Source of the DNA: Beijerinckia sp. 28-YEA-48
GTDB taxonomy: Bacteria; Pseudomonadota; Alphaproteobacteria; Rhizobiales; Beijerinckiaceae
Assembly: GCF_900104955.1 (NCBI RefSeq)
Contig: NZ_FNSI01000001.1
Coordinates: 406,001 to 470,000, forward strand
Reading direction: 5' to 3'
DNA: 64,000 nucleotides
The translations under genes were made by a program, and so were the position numbers. The notes beneath the pieces are model-generated. The model ran no database searches, was not told the origin of the DNA, and saw only the letters and a program-made list of their open reading frames with translations. This document shows positions 43,752 to 54,500 of the stretch, piece after piece (position 1 is the stretch's first letter; each line of letters begins with the position of its first letter).

Positions 43752-45085
43752 TAGATCGACTCCGGTTCCTGGCTCTGGCCAGGTTGAATGACGGGGCGGC
43801 GCAGGAGCAGGGGCGCCTTGCCATTCGGTTCTCTTACTGGTCGATCTACGAGCACGAAGCGTGCCGGGATGTCAGGGGGGAATTTCAGGGAAAGATTGCT
43901 CTTGATCGCCGCGATCGTGGCCGGGCCATAGCCCTCGCTCGGGGCGATATAAAGGGTGAGGCTCTGGTCCCGCGTATAGTGAAGCTGGATCGAGGCGGCG
44001 CCGCGCACGCCACGCTGAATATGGTTGAGACCGATGATGCGGCGGCCGTTCGGTAGATCGATATATTCGCTGTTGCGCCCGTCGATGGCTTCAAATGCCT
44101 GATGCCCGGCAGCGATCCGCGCGAGAACGTCGGGGTCATGGCTCGGCACGCGGACCCGATCGCCTGTGTCATAGCGCACGAAAATCTGGCCATGGTCCCA
44201 GAGCGAGGTGGCGATGATGCGGGCCAAGCCTTCTTCGTCGGGCACCAGTTCCACATGGCCGTAGAAGGGCAGGAAGCGGCAGCCCTCATTGTCGATGTCG
44301 GCGGCGGCGACGATGCGCTCGGCATGGCCGTAATAATTGACGATACGGGCGCCGAGCATTTCGCGCGCCAATTCGGCGGTCGCTGGCGGCAGCGTTTCGG
44401 ACGATGCGAAGATCACCGGGATGTGCAGGCCCGAGTCGATGGGCAGAGCGTGCAGCAGCGCGCCGAGCGAAGACGGGTAGCAGAACAGGATATCGGGCGC
44501 GAAGTCATGCAGCGCGCGGATATAGGCACCGATACTGTCGCGGTTGAGATGATGCGCCGAGAACAGGCGTTTGCGCCGTCCTTCGTCGACCCAGAAGGGC
44601 GGCGACATATCGACCGGATTCTTGATGGAATCGCCGCGCAGCACGGCGACGCGCGACAGTGCGCAATCGGCACCGGCCTTGCGGCACAGCATGTCGATGG
44701 TGGCTTGCTCGAAGACGACGCCAGCGGCGGTACGCGTCACCTGCATCGGCTGGCCGGTGGTGCCGCCGGTCGCGCCGTTGGCGCGGGGGAGGACGCCACG
44801 GGTGGCGAAGAGCTTCTCGCGTCCGATCAACTGCGGCTTGGTGAGGATCGGCCAATCCTGCAGGCGCTGGCTTGTCGATGCCGGCGTATAGCCGGGCAGG
44901 GTGCGCGCTCGGTTGAGGATGGCGGTGATGCGCGTTTGCGCCCAGGCGGCCTGTTCTTCAGGCGTAAGCGTGGACACACGCGTGATGGTGCGTCGCGCAT
45001 AGTCATAGAGGCCGGGCGGCCGGCGCAAAAGCCGGTCGGTGAGCGCCGTATGCTTGAGCGTGTCAATAATGCTCATGTCTGTCAC
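43751..45085 (-). CDS. CapK/PaaK-like adenylating enzyme
   Basis: The 444-residue protein belongs to the ANL (adenylating) superfamily, in the CapK branch: it has the phosphate-binding loop ATGGTTGQPMQ, a middle FASSETLPPATAELAREMLG with YYGHAERI, and a C-terminal YDTGDRVR with ASIQLHYT. CapK proteins occur in capsule loci; they probably activate a carboxylic acid to AMP or CoA form. In this operon it sits between AsnB-type and methyltransferase genes, which suggests acylation or amidation of a sugar. Confidence 0.8.
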   Translation of the reverse strand: MTDMSIIDTLKHTALTDRLLRRPPGLYDYARRTITRVSTLTPEEQAAWAQTRITAILNRARTLPGYTPASTSQRLQDWPILTKPQLIGREKLFATRGVLPRANGATGGTTGQPMQVTRTAAGVVFEQATIDMLCRKAGADCALSRVAVLRGDSIKNPVDMSPPFWVDEGRRKRLFSAHHLNRDSIGAYIRALHDFAPDILFCYPSSLGALLHALPIDSGLHIPVIFASSETLPPATAELAREMLGARIVNYYGHAERIVAAADIDNEGCRFLPFYGHVELVPDEEGLARIIATSLWDHGQIFVRYDTGDRVRVPSHDPDVLARIAAGHQAFEAIDGRNSEYIDLPNGRRIIGLNHIQRGVRGAASIQLHYTRDQSLTLYIAPSEGYGPATIAAIKSNLSLKFPPDIPARFVLVDRPVREPNGKAPLLLRRPVIQPGQSQEPESI

Positions 45086-46884
45086 GCGATCGCCCGGAGG
45101 GCTCGAACATTATGCTCGAGTAGATAGAACGCCCACAATTTGTCGGGAATATTGGCGCGGCCGCTGAGATGCCAATCCACCATCTTGTCGAGGGCGCCGG
45201 GGCGGAAATAGTCGCGCTGCCAAGTGCTGGCGAGGGAATCCATCAGCCGCTCCTTCAACGAGGTGCGGAACCAGCGTGACAGCGGCAGATCGAAGCCGAC
45301 TTTGCGCCGGTCGATGCAGGAGGCCGGAATGTGTCGGCGGGCCAGTTTTTTCAGGATTACCTTCTGCGAGAAGCCGTTGATTAGGTGGTGATCTTCGAGG
45401 CCGGCGGCGAAATTGGCGACCGAGCGGGTGACGAAGGGCACGCGCGCTTCGACGGAGGCATGCATGGTGGCGCGATCGGCCGCCGTCAGCATGTCGTCGG
45501 GCAGGCGATACTCCTGGTCGAGCAGCAGGGCTTTACTCAAGGATTTGGCGAAGGGTGCTTCACCCACTGGCACCGCGAACAGCTCCGGCGCGAGCCAGGG
45601 TTCGACGATCATGCTGGTGCCATGGAAGGTGCAGTCGCCGGTGGCGAGCCGCGCCGCATGGACGAGACGGGTGCGGTGGGGCGCGAATCTTTCCAGGCCG
45701 TGGGCGATGGCGGAAAAGTGGCGCGCCGCTGGATTGAGCTTGCGTGCCATGGCGAAGCGCCACTGCTGGTGATAGCCGCCGAAAAACTCATCGGCGCCTT
45801 CGCCGGCCAGCAAGACTTTGTAGCCAGCTTCGCGGGCGAAACGCGACAAGGCGTAGAGCAGGACGGTGGAGGGATTGGCCACCGCATCATCCATGATCAA
45901 CGGCCAGTCGGCGATCAGGCCGATGAACTCATCGTCCTCGCAATACATGACGTGGTGGCGCAGGCCGTAGCGTTGCGCCACGGCGGCGGCATGCTGGCTC
46001 TCGTCATAAGTCTTGTCGCGGAAGCCGATGGTGAAGGCGGCGAGATGATTGGTGTGGCGCGCGGCGAAGGCCGTCATCAGGCTGGAATCGATGCCGCCGG
46101 AAAGGAGAGCTGCGACCGGCACATCGGAGATCAGATGGCGCTTTACCGAGGCATCGAGAATCTGTTCAAGCTGATCGAGCAGTTCGGCTTCGGTTCCACG
46201 CACCGGATCGAAGCGGCGCGGCTCCGCCCATTTCAGGCTTTCCAGGGTCCAGGTTTCGAGATCGAGCACGAAAGCATAGCCGGGGGCGACCTCGACCACA
46301 TCCTTGAAGATGGTGTGTGAGGAGCGCATGCCGCGCGAGGTGTAATATTCGACGAGCGAGTCAGGGTTGATCTCCTTCTTCGACAGCGCCATCAGTGGCG
46401 GCAGGGTCGAAGCGAAGGCGAAACGCTCGTCGTCCTTATAGAAATAGACCGGTTTGATACCGAACTCGTCGCGGGCGATGACCAGGCGCTTGCGGGCCTC
46501 GTCGAGATAGCCGAAGGCGAACATGCCTTCCATGCGGTTGAGCGCCGGCAGACCGCCGGTGCCCATGGCCTGCAGCAGGACTTCCGTATCCGAGGTTGTG
46601 CAGTAGCTAAAGGCGGGGTCGCGCTGTTCGCGGAAATTGTAGATCTCGCCGTTGAAGACGATCGCGCCTTTGGTGTCAGCCATCGGCTGCGCGCCGCCGG
46701 CAAGGTCGATGATCGACAGCCGGGTGTGGATCAGATCGACCTCGACGCCGGGCAGCGGGCGATAGGTCTCGTGGCCATGGGCATCGGGACCGCGCAAGGC
46801 CAGATGGTTGAGGGACAGGCGGACGAATTTGTCGCGCAAGACCGGATCAGGTTTGCGCAGCGCCAATCCCGCAATTCCACACAT
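45082..46884 (-). CDS. Asparagine-synthetase-type amidotransferase (AsnB-like)
   Basis: With the ATG at 46884 the 600-residue protein begins MCGIAGLALRK; Cys2 becomes the N-terminal nucleophile after Met removal, so this start is preferred to the one at 46920. The glutaminase domain (1-200) is complete (LRGPDAHG, FNGEIYN) and the synthetase domain has LLSGGIDSSL. Family members transfer ammonia from glutamine to an acyl-adenylate. In polysaccharide loci they amidate uronic acids. It starts the minus-strand operon, and CapK overlaps its stop by four bases. Confidence 0.9.
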   Translation of the reverse strand: MCGIAGLALRKPDPVLRDKFVRLSLNHLALRGPDAHGHETYRPLPGVEVDLIHTRLSIIDLAGGAQPMADTKGAIVFNGEIYNFREQRDPAFSYCTTSDTEVLLQAMGTGGLPALNRMEGMFAFGYLDEARKRLVIARDEFGIKPVYFYKDDERFAFASTLPPLMALSKKEINPDSLVEYYTSRGMRSSHTIFKDVVEVAPGYAFVLDLETWTLESLKWAEPRRFDPVRGTEAELLDQLEQILDASVKRHLISDVPVAALLSGGIDSSLMTAFAARHTNHLAAFTIGFRDKTYDESQHAAAVAQRYGLRHHVMYCEDDEFIGLIADWPLIMDDAVANPSTVLLYALSRFAREAGYKVLLAGEGADEFFGGYHQQWRFAMARKLNPAARHFSAIAHGLERFAPHRTRLVHAARLATGDCTFHGTSMIVEPWLAPELFAVPVGEAPFAKSLSKALLLDQEYRLPDDMLTAADRATMHASVEARVPFVTRSVANFAAGLEDHHLINGFSQKVILKKLARRHIPASCIDRRKVGFDLPLSRWFRTSLKERLMDSLASTWQRDYFRPGALDKMVDWHLSGRANIPDKLWAFYLLEHNVRALRAIA

Positions 46885-46975
46885 GCCCACAATCCCGTTT
46901 GGCTTCTTGACCGGAGGCATGCCCGTTCGGCGACGGCGGACCAGTCCACCCCGCTTTTACACACACCCTGTTCCC

Positions 46976-47012
46976 GGAGACCTGTTTCAAAATGAAACAC
47001 GGTTTGGTCTCC
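46976..47012. promoter_or_regulatory. Nested dyad between divergent polysaccharide operons
   Basis: An outer dyad GGAGACC (46976-46982) / GGTCTCC (47006-47012) encloses an inner dyad GTTTCA (46984-46989) / TGAAAC (46993-46998) with a 3-base spacer. It lies in the 229-base gap between the AsnB-like gene and the heparinase-like gene, so a dimeric or tetrameric regulator could control both. Confidence 0.5.
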
Positions 47013-47113
47013 TCGTTTTTCTTCCAAGTGTTGTGCCATACCTCTCATTTACAGAATGCTTCTACGATCTGAGAAAACAGGCCCTTTTGGCCCTGACGAG
47101 GATTTTTGGGCCG

Positions 47114-49057
47114 ATGTGGGATCGATTGCGTTGGTATGGCGCGCGGCTTTCGACGATGAGCGTGCCGGAAATTGGCCATCGCGTTCTTGAACTGGGCCGT
47201 AAATCCCGGTTTCGTGCCGAAAAGCGCGGCTGGGATGCTATTGCTGCCGGCTCCGACGCGCCGTTTGCCGTGCTGAGCGAGCTGCAAACGCGGCTGCGTC
47301 AGGTGCCGGCGTCCTGTGGCGTGGGCTTCGATCCGGCGTTGGCCTTGGGCCGGCGCTGGCCAGCCTCTCATTTCGATGGCGCGCGACCGCGCGACAGCCT
47401 GTGGCGTTTCGATCCCATATCGGAACGAGCTTGGCCCGGCGCGGAGCAGGCGGGTTTTGACATTGATGTTCGCTCCACCAACGCCACGCCGGATGATCGG
47501 CTTCGCACCGGCGACGTTAAATTCGTCTGGGAGCCGGCGCGACTCCAGGCCTTGCAGTGGCTGGCGGTGCGTGCGGCGCAGGGAGATCGCGCGGCTTTCG
47601 AAGATGGCATGGCCTGGGTGCAATCGTGGATGTCGGCCAATCCGCCGTGGCGGGGCGTGCACTGGACCTCGGGCATCGAGATCGCGCTGCGTATTGTTTC
47701 CGTCGTCTTGCTGATTGCGGGCGACGGCACGGCGGCTGCAGAGGCACCGCATCGCTCAACCTTGCTGCGCTTTCTCAAGGCGCATGCCATTTGGCTGGTT
47801 CGCTTTCCTTCCCTCCATTCCTCGGCCAACAACCACCGGGTCGCCGAAGGGCTCGGCCTGTTTTTGGCCGGCATGGTTCTGCCTGCCTCGCAGGAGGCCA
47901 CGGCCTATGCGCGGGAAGGGCGGCATATTCTAGAGGTTGAGGCGTCCCAGCAGATTCTGCCTGATGGCGTTGGCGCCGAACAATCGCCGACCTATCAGGG
48001 CTTCACCATGGAGATGCTGGCTTTGGGCCAGCTTGTGGCGCGTGCGCTCGGCGTGCCGCTGGCAGCGGTTGTCGACGAGCGGTTGCGTCGGGGGGCTGCC
48101 TTCCTGGCTGCTTTGCAAGACGACGCGGGGCGGGTGCCGGCGATTGGTGACGATGATGAAGGCCGGGTCGTCGCCAGTTCGGGTGTCGCCGAGCCGCTTT
48201 ACGTCGCCTCGATTATCCATGCGGTCGCGGGTCTTCTGGGTGAACCGAGCCAGTCCTGCGTTGCGCCTGGCTATCTGCGCGAGGCTTTGTTCGGCGCTCT
48301 TGATGTGGTCGCGTCCGCGCCGCGCCGGTCGTTCAAGGATTTTGCGGCAGGTGGTTACGTCGTCGTTCGCGACGAGGCGGCGAACCATCGCTATCATTTG
48401 ATCTTCGATCGCGGGCCGCTGGGCTATCTGTCGCTTGCCGCCCATGGACATGCCGATGCGCTGGCGATCTGGCTAAATGTCGATGGCCAGCCGCTATTCA
48501 TCGACGCCGGCACCTGGCTTTATCATTCCGGCCGAGAAACGCGGCGTGAGCTGCGCCGTTCGCAAGCGCATAATACTGTGTCAGTGCAAGGCGGATCGCA
48601 AAGCGAGCCGTCGAGCGCGTTTTCGTGGAAGAACGCCGCCAAGGCCGAAGCCTTGTTCACCTCGCCGCAAGCTTGGTCGGTGGAAGGGGCGCATGATGGC
48701 TATCTGCGTGCCCTCGGTGTGCGCCATGCGCGGCGGATCACGCGTGCCGCCGATGGCTTCGTCATTCAGGATCGTTTGATCGGTGCGAAGAGCGCTCTTC
48801 CCTGCACTTGGAACTTCCTTCTCGCGGAAGAGGTTGAGGCTGAAATCGTTGGCGATAAAATCCTGCTGTCGCAGGCGGGGCGTTTTCTCGCTTCGATCGC
48901 TGTGCCGGCCGCGTTAACCGCGTCTGTTGAACGCGGGCGTTATGCGCCGCAATTTGGCATGTTGCGCGATACCTGGCGTATTGCGCTCGCCGGTGACATC
49001 GGCGAAGAGGGATGTATGATCGCCGTTTCATTTGTCGCGACGACGGAAAATTCATGA
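47114..49057 (+). CDS. Heparinase II/III-like lyase
   Basis: The 647-residue protein has the alginate-lyase-like helical domain (about 1-330, including SLHSSANNHRVAEGLGLFLA trimmed to SSANNHRVAEGLGLF) and the C-terminal beta heparinase II/III domain (GPLGYLSLAAHGHADALAIW trimmed to LSLAAHGHADALAIW, then FIDAGTWLYHSG). His and Tyr of the first part are catalytic candidates. Such proteins usually cut acidic polysaccharides; many occur in the same locus as the polymer they act on. The start ATG at 47114 (MWDRLRWYGARLS) is the best of several; upstream in-frame codons lack start signals. Confidence 0.75.
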   Translation: MWDRLRWYGARLSTMSVPEIGHRVLELGRKSRFRAEKRGWDAIAAGSDAPFAVLSELQTRLRQVPASCGVGFDPALALGRRWPASHFDGARPRDSLWRFDPISERAWPGAEQAGFDIDVRSTNATPDDRLRTGDVKFVWEPARLQALQWLAVRAAQGDRAAFEDGMAWVQSWMSANPPWRGVHWTSGIEIALRIVSVVLLIAGDGTAAAEAPHRSTLLRFLKAHAIWLVRFPSLHSSANNHRVAEGLGLFLAGMVLPASQEATAYAREGRHILEVEASQQILPDGVGAEQSPTYQGFTMEMLALGQLVARALGVPLAAVVDERLRRGAAFLAALQDDAGRVPAIGDDDEGRVVASSGVAEPLYVASIIHAVAGLLGEPSQSCVAPGYLREALFGALDVVASAPRRSFKDFAAGGYVVVRDEAANHRYHLIFDRGPLGYLSLAAHGHADALAIWLNVDGQPLFIDAGTWLYHSGRETRRELRRSQAHNTVSVQGGSQSEPSSAFSWKNAAKAEALFTSPQAWSVEGAHDGYLRALGVRHARRITRAADGFVIQDRLIGAKSALPCTWNFLLAEEVEAEIVGDKILLSQAGRFLASIAVPAALTASVERGRYAPQFGMLRDTWRIALAGDIGEEGCMIAVSFVATTENS

Positions 49058-50148
49058 CCGAAGCCGCATCCGCTTCCCCGAAACGCCTGCTCATTGTCTC
49101 GCCTGTCGGCCTTTTCGGGCAGGGCGGGATCGATAGGCTGTTATTCTATTTCCTCGATGATTTGCGCGAAAGAGGTCAGGACATGACCTTCGATCTCGTG
49201 GGCGCGCGCGGCGATGCCAAGGGTTGGCGGTGGGTGCCGCATTTCTGCCTGGCGCTCGCGCGCTTCGCCTGGCTGCTGATGACCCGCAGCTATGGCCTTG
49301 TTCACATCCATGTCTCGACCGACGGCAGTGCTCTGCGCAAACAGGCGTTTGGCGCCGTCGCTCGATTGTTCGGCGTGCCCTATATCATTCATTTTCACGG
49401 CATGATCAGCAATGAGACGATCGAACGCAATCCTCCATGGTTGCGCGCGCTCGGTCGTCTGGCGCGCGGCGCCGATAGTGTGATTGTGCTAGGCGAAGCC
49501 TTTCGCCGGCCTTTCCGGGATGTACTTCGCGTCGACAATCATTGTATCGAAGTCATTTACAATGGCGTGCCCGATATCCGCTCGGATGCAGTCATCCCGC
49601 GTCCCTATGACGGTGTGCTGTCGCTGTTGTTCTGCGGCGAGATCGGCAATCGTAAAGGCATGGACCTGTTGATTGGGGCTCTGTCGCTGCTCAAATCCGA
49701 CGGTTGGGAATGCACGATCGCCGGTAATGGATCGATGCAACCTTATGAAGCGGCCATTGCAGCGGCCGGGATGAGTGATCGCCTGGATATCAGGGGGTGG
49801 TTGACCTTGCCCGAGGTGCATCAGCTGATGCAGCAAGCGGATGTCGTCATTCTGCCGTCTCGCGCTGAAGCGCTGCCTCTGTCTCTCATCGAAGGCGCTT
49901 GCGCTGGAACAGCGCTTATCGCCACCAATATAGGGGCGGTGGCGGAAGTGGTTCAGGAGGGCGTCAACGGCCTGCTGATTCCACATGATCCGGCCACCAT
50001 TGCTCAAGCGATCAAGCAACTCATGCAAGAGCCGATGAACCTGGCCGGGATGCAGGAGCAGTCGCGCGTTCTCTATGAAAAAAGATTCACCGTGCCCGTT
50101 TTCGTCAATGCGATCCTGGCGATCTATCGCCGCTATGGTGTCGTCTGA
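49054..50148 (+). CDS. Glycosyltransferase family 4
   Basis: The 364-residue protein has a GT-B layout: KRLLIVSPVGLFGQGGIDRLL (start of domain 1, with the G-G-I-x-R loop), HIHVSTDGSALRKQ, and the C-terminal EIGNRKGMDLLIGALSLL and LPSRAEALPLSLIEG, the E-x7-E motif. It adds a sugar, probably in the same polymer. It starts with ATGA overlapping the lyase stop, so the two are translated together. Its 3' end overlaps the convergent GH5 gene by 16 bases. Confidence 0.88.
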   Translation: MTEAASASPKRLLIVSPVGLFGQGGIDRLLFYFLDDLRERGQDMTFDLVGARGDAKGWRWVPHFCLALARFAWLLMTRSYGLVHIHVSTDGSALRKQAFGAVARLFGVPYIIHFHGMISNETIERNPPWLRALGRLARGADSVIVLGEAFRRPFRDVLRVDNHCIEVIYNGVPDIRSDAVIPRPYDGVLSLLFCGEIGNRKGMDLLIGALSLLKSDGWECTIAGNGSMQPYEAAIAAAGMSDRLDIRGWLTLPEVHQLMQQADVVILPSRAEALPLSLIEGACAGTALIATNIGAVAEVVQEGVNGLLIPHDPATIAQAIKQLMQEPMNLAGMQEQSRVLYEKRFTVPVFVNAILAIYRRYGVV

Positions 50149-51443
50149 CGCGGCGGGCGTGATGATAGCCCCAACGCGCTGAGCGTGCCGTCGTGCAGCG
50201 GCAATCGATTGCGCTGCTCGACGAGGCCCATCTGGGTATCGTTGATATCCCATAAGGCCCAGCCGAAACCGCGACGTTCCGCGGAGGCGCGAATGGCCCG
50301 CATCCAGGCTTCGCGATCGTGGGATTTGGCGCCTGGCTGTTCCGGCGTCTCGCGCATGATGCCGAATTCGCCGAGATAGATGCGCTCGGATGCGATACCG
50401 TTGTCGCGCGCCCAAGCCTCGACCTTGCCAAAATCGGCTCTGATACGATCCTCGGAGAATTTTGACTTTTCGTATTGTTCGACCGCGTCGAACGCTTCTT
50501 GCTTGAGGCGCTCACGATCGGCGATCGGCGGGCGCGGATCGACGTCGATCTTGGCGGCGATTAACGTCGTCACAGCTTGAACATTGGTGCGATCCGCTGG
50601 CCAGGCGAGACCGGAGAGATAGCGGAAGTAGAGCATGTTGGATTGGGATGTCACGACGCCCTGATGGGTGAAGACATGCGGATCGTAGTAGTGGAAGGAC
50701 CAGAACAGATTGGGATCGTTGAAGTCACTTGGCTGGAGCGACAAAAGCCCGGGGATGCCGCCGCCGGCAGCGCCGGAGATCACCAGTGGTAAAGCCGGAT
50801 TGACCTGCCGAATGGCGCGATGCATGGCAGACAGCATGCGCCGCCAGCGTGCCGCTGTGAAACCGTCGTAGCCGTAGGGCGGCTCGTTCATCAGTTCAAG
50901 CGCGACGCGGGTCGGATCAAGTTCCTTCATCGCCTCGGCGACCGAGGCGAGGACGACGACGTAAGCTTTGAACAGGGCGCCGGTCTCGTTGGCGACGATG
51001 CGTTCGGGCCCGAAGCGCTCGACCTGTTGGGTCGGATGGAAATCGACCACCACTTGCAGGTCCTCGGCCAGGATTTGCCGGCAGCGTTCTAGCAGGATCT
51101 GGTTCGCCTGTTTCAACTGTTCCGGATCAGCCTGCAGGAAGGGGCCGGAATCGATGGTCATGCGGATGTGATCGAGGCCGCATTGCCGGTAGGCCCGCAG
51201 CAGGCCGGCACCGATGTTGAAATGCGGAGTGCTGAAGGGCGGCCAGGCATAGCGTTGCGGATCACCGGGCTCGACATCCGCCCAGTTCATCATCGTATGG
51301 ATTGAACCGCCGCGGCGCAGACGTGGCGCGGGCGATGCGGCAAGCGGCGGACCAGCGCCTATCAAAGGCAATGCCGCGACGCAGGCCGCGCCGGCGGCGG
51401 AGGCCAGCACAATGCGGCGCGACAGGAGCTTCTTGTTTCTCAT
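50133..51443 (-). CDS. Exported glycoside hydrolase family 5-like enzyme
   Basis: The 436-residue protein starts at 51443 with a Tat/Sec-like signal (MRNKKLLSRRIVLASAAGAA, twin arginine in SRRIV). The GH5 catalytic residues are likely Glu in LELMNEPPYGYD and the nucleophile Glu in IYLGEFGIM; VVVDFHPTQQ and HYYDPHVF give the expected substrate-site histidines. It would cleave beta-linked polysaccharide in the periplasm or outside. In a polymer locus it may trim or release chains. The longer frame to 51491 lacks a start signal. Confidence 0.8.
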   Translation of the reverse strand: MRNKKLLSRRIVLASAAGAACVAALPLIGAGPPLAASPAPRLRRGGSIHTMMNWADVEPGDPQRYAWPPFSTPHFNIGAGLLRAYRQCGLDHIRMTIDSGPFLQADPEQLKQANQILLERCRQILAEDLQVVVDFHPTQQVERFGPERIVANETGALFKAYVVVLASVAEAMKELDPTRVALELMNEPPYGYDGFTAARWRRMLSAMHRAIRQVNPALPLVISGAAGGGIPGLLSLQPSDFNDPNLFWSFHYYDPHVFTHQGVVTSQSNMLYFRYLSGLAWPADRTNVQAVTTLIAAKIDVDPRPPIADRERLKQEAFDAVEQYEKSKFSEDRIRADFGKVEAWARDNGIASERIYLGEFGIMRETPEQPGAKSHDREAWMRAIRASAERRGFGWALWDINDTQMGLVEQRNRLPLHDGTLSALGLSSRPPRQTTP

Positions 51444-51583
51444 CTGTCCACTTCCCGGATCGGCATCATGGTGAATGTTTTGAAATGGCACAGATACGTG
51501 CCGCTTCCCATATCACTGGCCGCTGTTCCCCAGAGGGAGCAAGGCGCGCGCCGTTTGGTTCTACCTTAATGAGAACCGAGAAT

Positions 51584-54500
51584 TTAGGTTACCGGCCGAT
51601 CGGCGAGCGCTGCCTTTTGCAACAAGCTCCTGCGGCTGCCGCGCTCGAAACGGCTCATCAGCATATAGATTAAAGGTGTCGAATAGAGCGTCAGGATTTG
51701 CGAAATCAGAAGTCCGCCGACGATGGCGATGCCGAGCGGCCGGCGCAGTTCGGCGCCGGGGCCATGGCCGAGCGCCAGGGGCAGAGCGCCGAGCATGGCG
51801 GCCATCGTGGTCATGAGGATTGGGCGGAAACGCTCGCGACAAGCTTCGACGATCGCCTCGGTGGGCGTGAGGTCGCGAGCGCGGCGGGCGGCGATGGCGA
51901 AATCGACCATCATGATGCCGTTCTTCTTGACGATGCCGATCAGCATGATGATGGCGATGAAGGCGACGAGCGATAGTTCCGTCTTGGTGACATTCAGCGC
52001 CAGCAGCGCGCCGAGGCCGGCCGAGGGCAGGGTTGAAATGATCGTCAACGGATGGATGAGGCTCTCGTAGAGAATACCGAGAACGATGTAGACGCAGACC
52101 AATGCGGCGACGATGAGCCAGATCTGGCTTTGCTGGTTCTCGCGGAAGGCCTTGGCGTCCCCGGCGAAGTCGGCGGTGATGGTATCGGGCAAATGCAGTT
52201 CGGCAACGGCTTGGCGCAGCACCCGCGTACCTTCGTCCAAGGTCACACCTGCCGCCAGATCGTAGGTGATGGTGATGGCGGGGAAGGGGCCTTGGTGGTT
52301 GACGGACAGCGCGGTCTCGCCGCGATGAACGCTGGCGACCGCCGAGAGGGGCACTTGGGTATTGTTGGCGCCAGGCACGTAGATGCCGGAAATGTCGCTC
52401 GGGTCGCGTTGGCGCGAGGCTGTTACCTCGAGAATGACTTTATATTGATTGCGTTCCGTATAGATCGTCGCGATCTGGCGTTGGCTGAAGGCGTTGGACA
52501 GCGCAGCGGTGATGCTCTGGATATTGACGCCCAGGCGCGCGGCGGCGGTACGATCCACCGCGATATTCGCCTGCAGGCCACCGTCGTCGCGGTCGCTCTC
52601 GACATCGACCAGTTGTGGTGTCCGGCGCAAGCGCGTCAGCACTTGTTCGGCGGCGGCGTCGAGCGCGGTGAGATCGCTGCTCCAAAGGGTGAATTGATAG
52701 GTCGAGCGCCCCTGCCGCCCGCCGATGCGCACATCCTGCTGGGCGATCAGAAAGGTTTGCATGCCGACGACGCGGGCCAGTTGCGGGCGCAGGCGCGCGA
52801 TGACCGCCTGGGACGAGGCGCTGTTCGGTCCGCTGGTGCGCACGGAGATGTTCAACCGGCCTGAACTTGCGGAGCTGCCGGTGCCGATGAAGGAGGCGAC
52901 GGCCTCGACCGCTGGATCGGCCTTGATGATCTCCGCCACGCGCTGCTGCAAAGCGAGCGTGGCTTCGAAAGAGGAATCGTCGGAGGCGCTGGTCCAGCCG
53001 CCGAGCAGGCCGGTATCGTCCTGGGCCAGCCAGCCCTTTGGCGTCGTGCGATAGAGGTCCACGGTGAGGCCGATGACGACGAGAAAGACCAAAAGACCGG
53101 TGATCGGATAGCCCAGGGCGAAACGCAGGCTGCGCTCATAGGCGCGTAGCACCCAGGCGAAGAAGTCTTCCATGGCCTGATCGATGCGGCCGCGTTGGCC
53201 ATGGATCGGTGGCATGGTGTGAGCGCAGAGCATTGGCGTCACGGTCAGCGACACGATCATCGAAACGACGATGGCGAAGGACAAAGTCACCGAGAATTCG
53301 CGGAACAAGCGCCCCGGAATGCCGCCCATGAACAGGAGCGGGATGAACGCGGCGATCAGCGATATGCTGATCGAGATGATGGTGAAGCCGATCTGCCCGG
53401 TGCCGGCGAGCGCCGCTTCCAGCCGGCCCATCCCCGCTTCCATGTTGCGGTGGATATTCTCGACCATGACGATGGCATCGTCGACGACGAAGCCGACCGC
53501 GACCGTGATCGCCATCAGCGACAGATTGTCGATGGAAAAGCCGCAAAACCACATGGCGCCGAACGTGCCGGCGAGCGACAGCGGCACCGACACGGCGGCC
53601 GCCGCCGTGGATGAGACGCGGCGCAAGAACAGGAAGACCACCATCATCACCAGGCCGATCGAGATGGCGAGGGTCAGCTGCAGGTCGAAGATCGAGGCGC
53701 GGATGGTCTTGGAGCGGTCCGACATGATCGAGAAGTCGACGCCTGCCGGCATCCATTTGCGCAGTTCTGGCAAAACCTCCTTCACGCCCTCGATCGTGTC
53801 GATGATATTGGCGGCCGCTTCCTTGGTGACGTTGATGATGACAGCGGGCTGGCCATTGTACCAGCCGGCGGTGCGACTGTTGCGGACGCCGGGCGCAACA
53901 GTGGCGACGTCGCCGACGAGCACCACCCGGCCGTTCTGCAGGCGGAGAGGAATGCGGGCATAATCCTCGCTGGTCTCGAGTTGGCCGGCGATGCCCAATG
54001 TTTCCGCCCGTCCCTCGCTGTCGAAGGCGCCAAGCGGCGAGGTGACGGACGCATTCACGATGGCGGTGCGGATATCGTCGAGCGCGATACCCATGGCGGC
54101 CAGGCGTGCGGGATCAGCACGGATACGGATCGCCGGTTGTTCGGCGCCGCTGACCGTAACCCCACCGACGCCGCGCACCTGGGCGATCCGCTGGGCGACC
54201 AGCGTGTCGGCGATATCATAAAGTGCCGATGGCGGCAGATTGTTCGACGTCATCGCGAGGATCAGCACCGGCTGCGAGGCCGGGTTGAACTTGCGCATGC
54301 GCGGGAAGCTCGGCAGGTCGGACGGTAGATTGGTGGCGGCGGCGTTCAAGGCCGCCTGGACGTCGCGGGCGGCGCTCTCGACTTTCCGGTTGAGGTCGAA
54401 CTGGACGACGATGTTCGAGGATCCGAGCGCACTGGTCGACGTAATCTCGGTCACGCCGGCGATCGAGCCCAGCGCGCGTTCGAGCGGCGCGGCGACGGAC

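Noticed and set aside
46885-46920. Upstream start for the AsnB-like protein
   Set aside because: AsnB-type enzymes need Cys as second residue; the ATG at 46884 supplies it and the longer form would block the active site.
52052-52864. Long frame opposite the MdtC-like gene
   Set aside because: It is a mirror of a well-supported RND gene and shows no independent motif.
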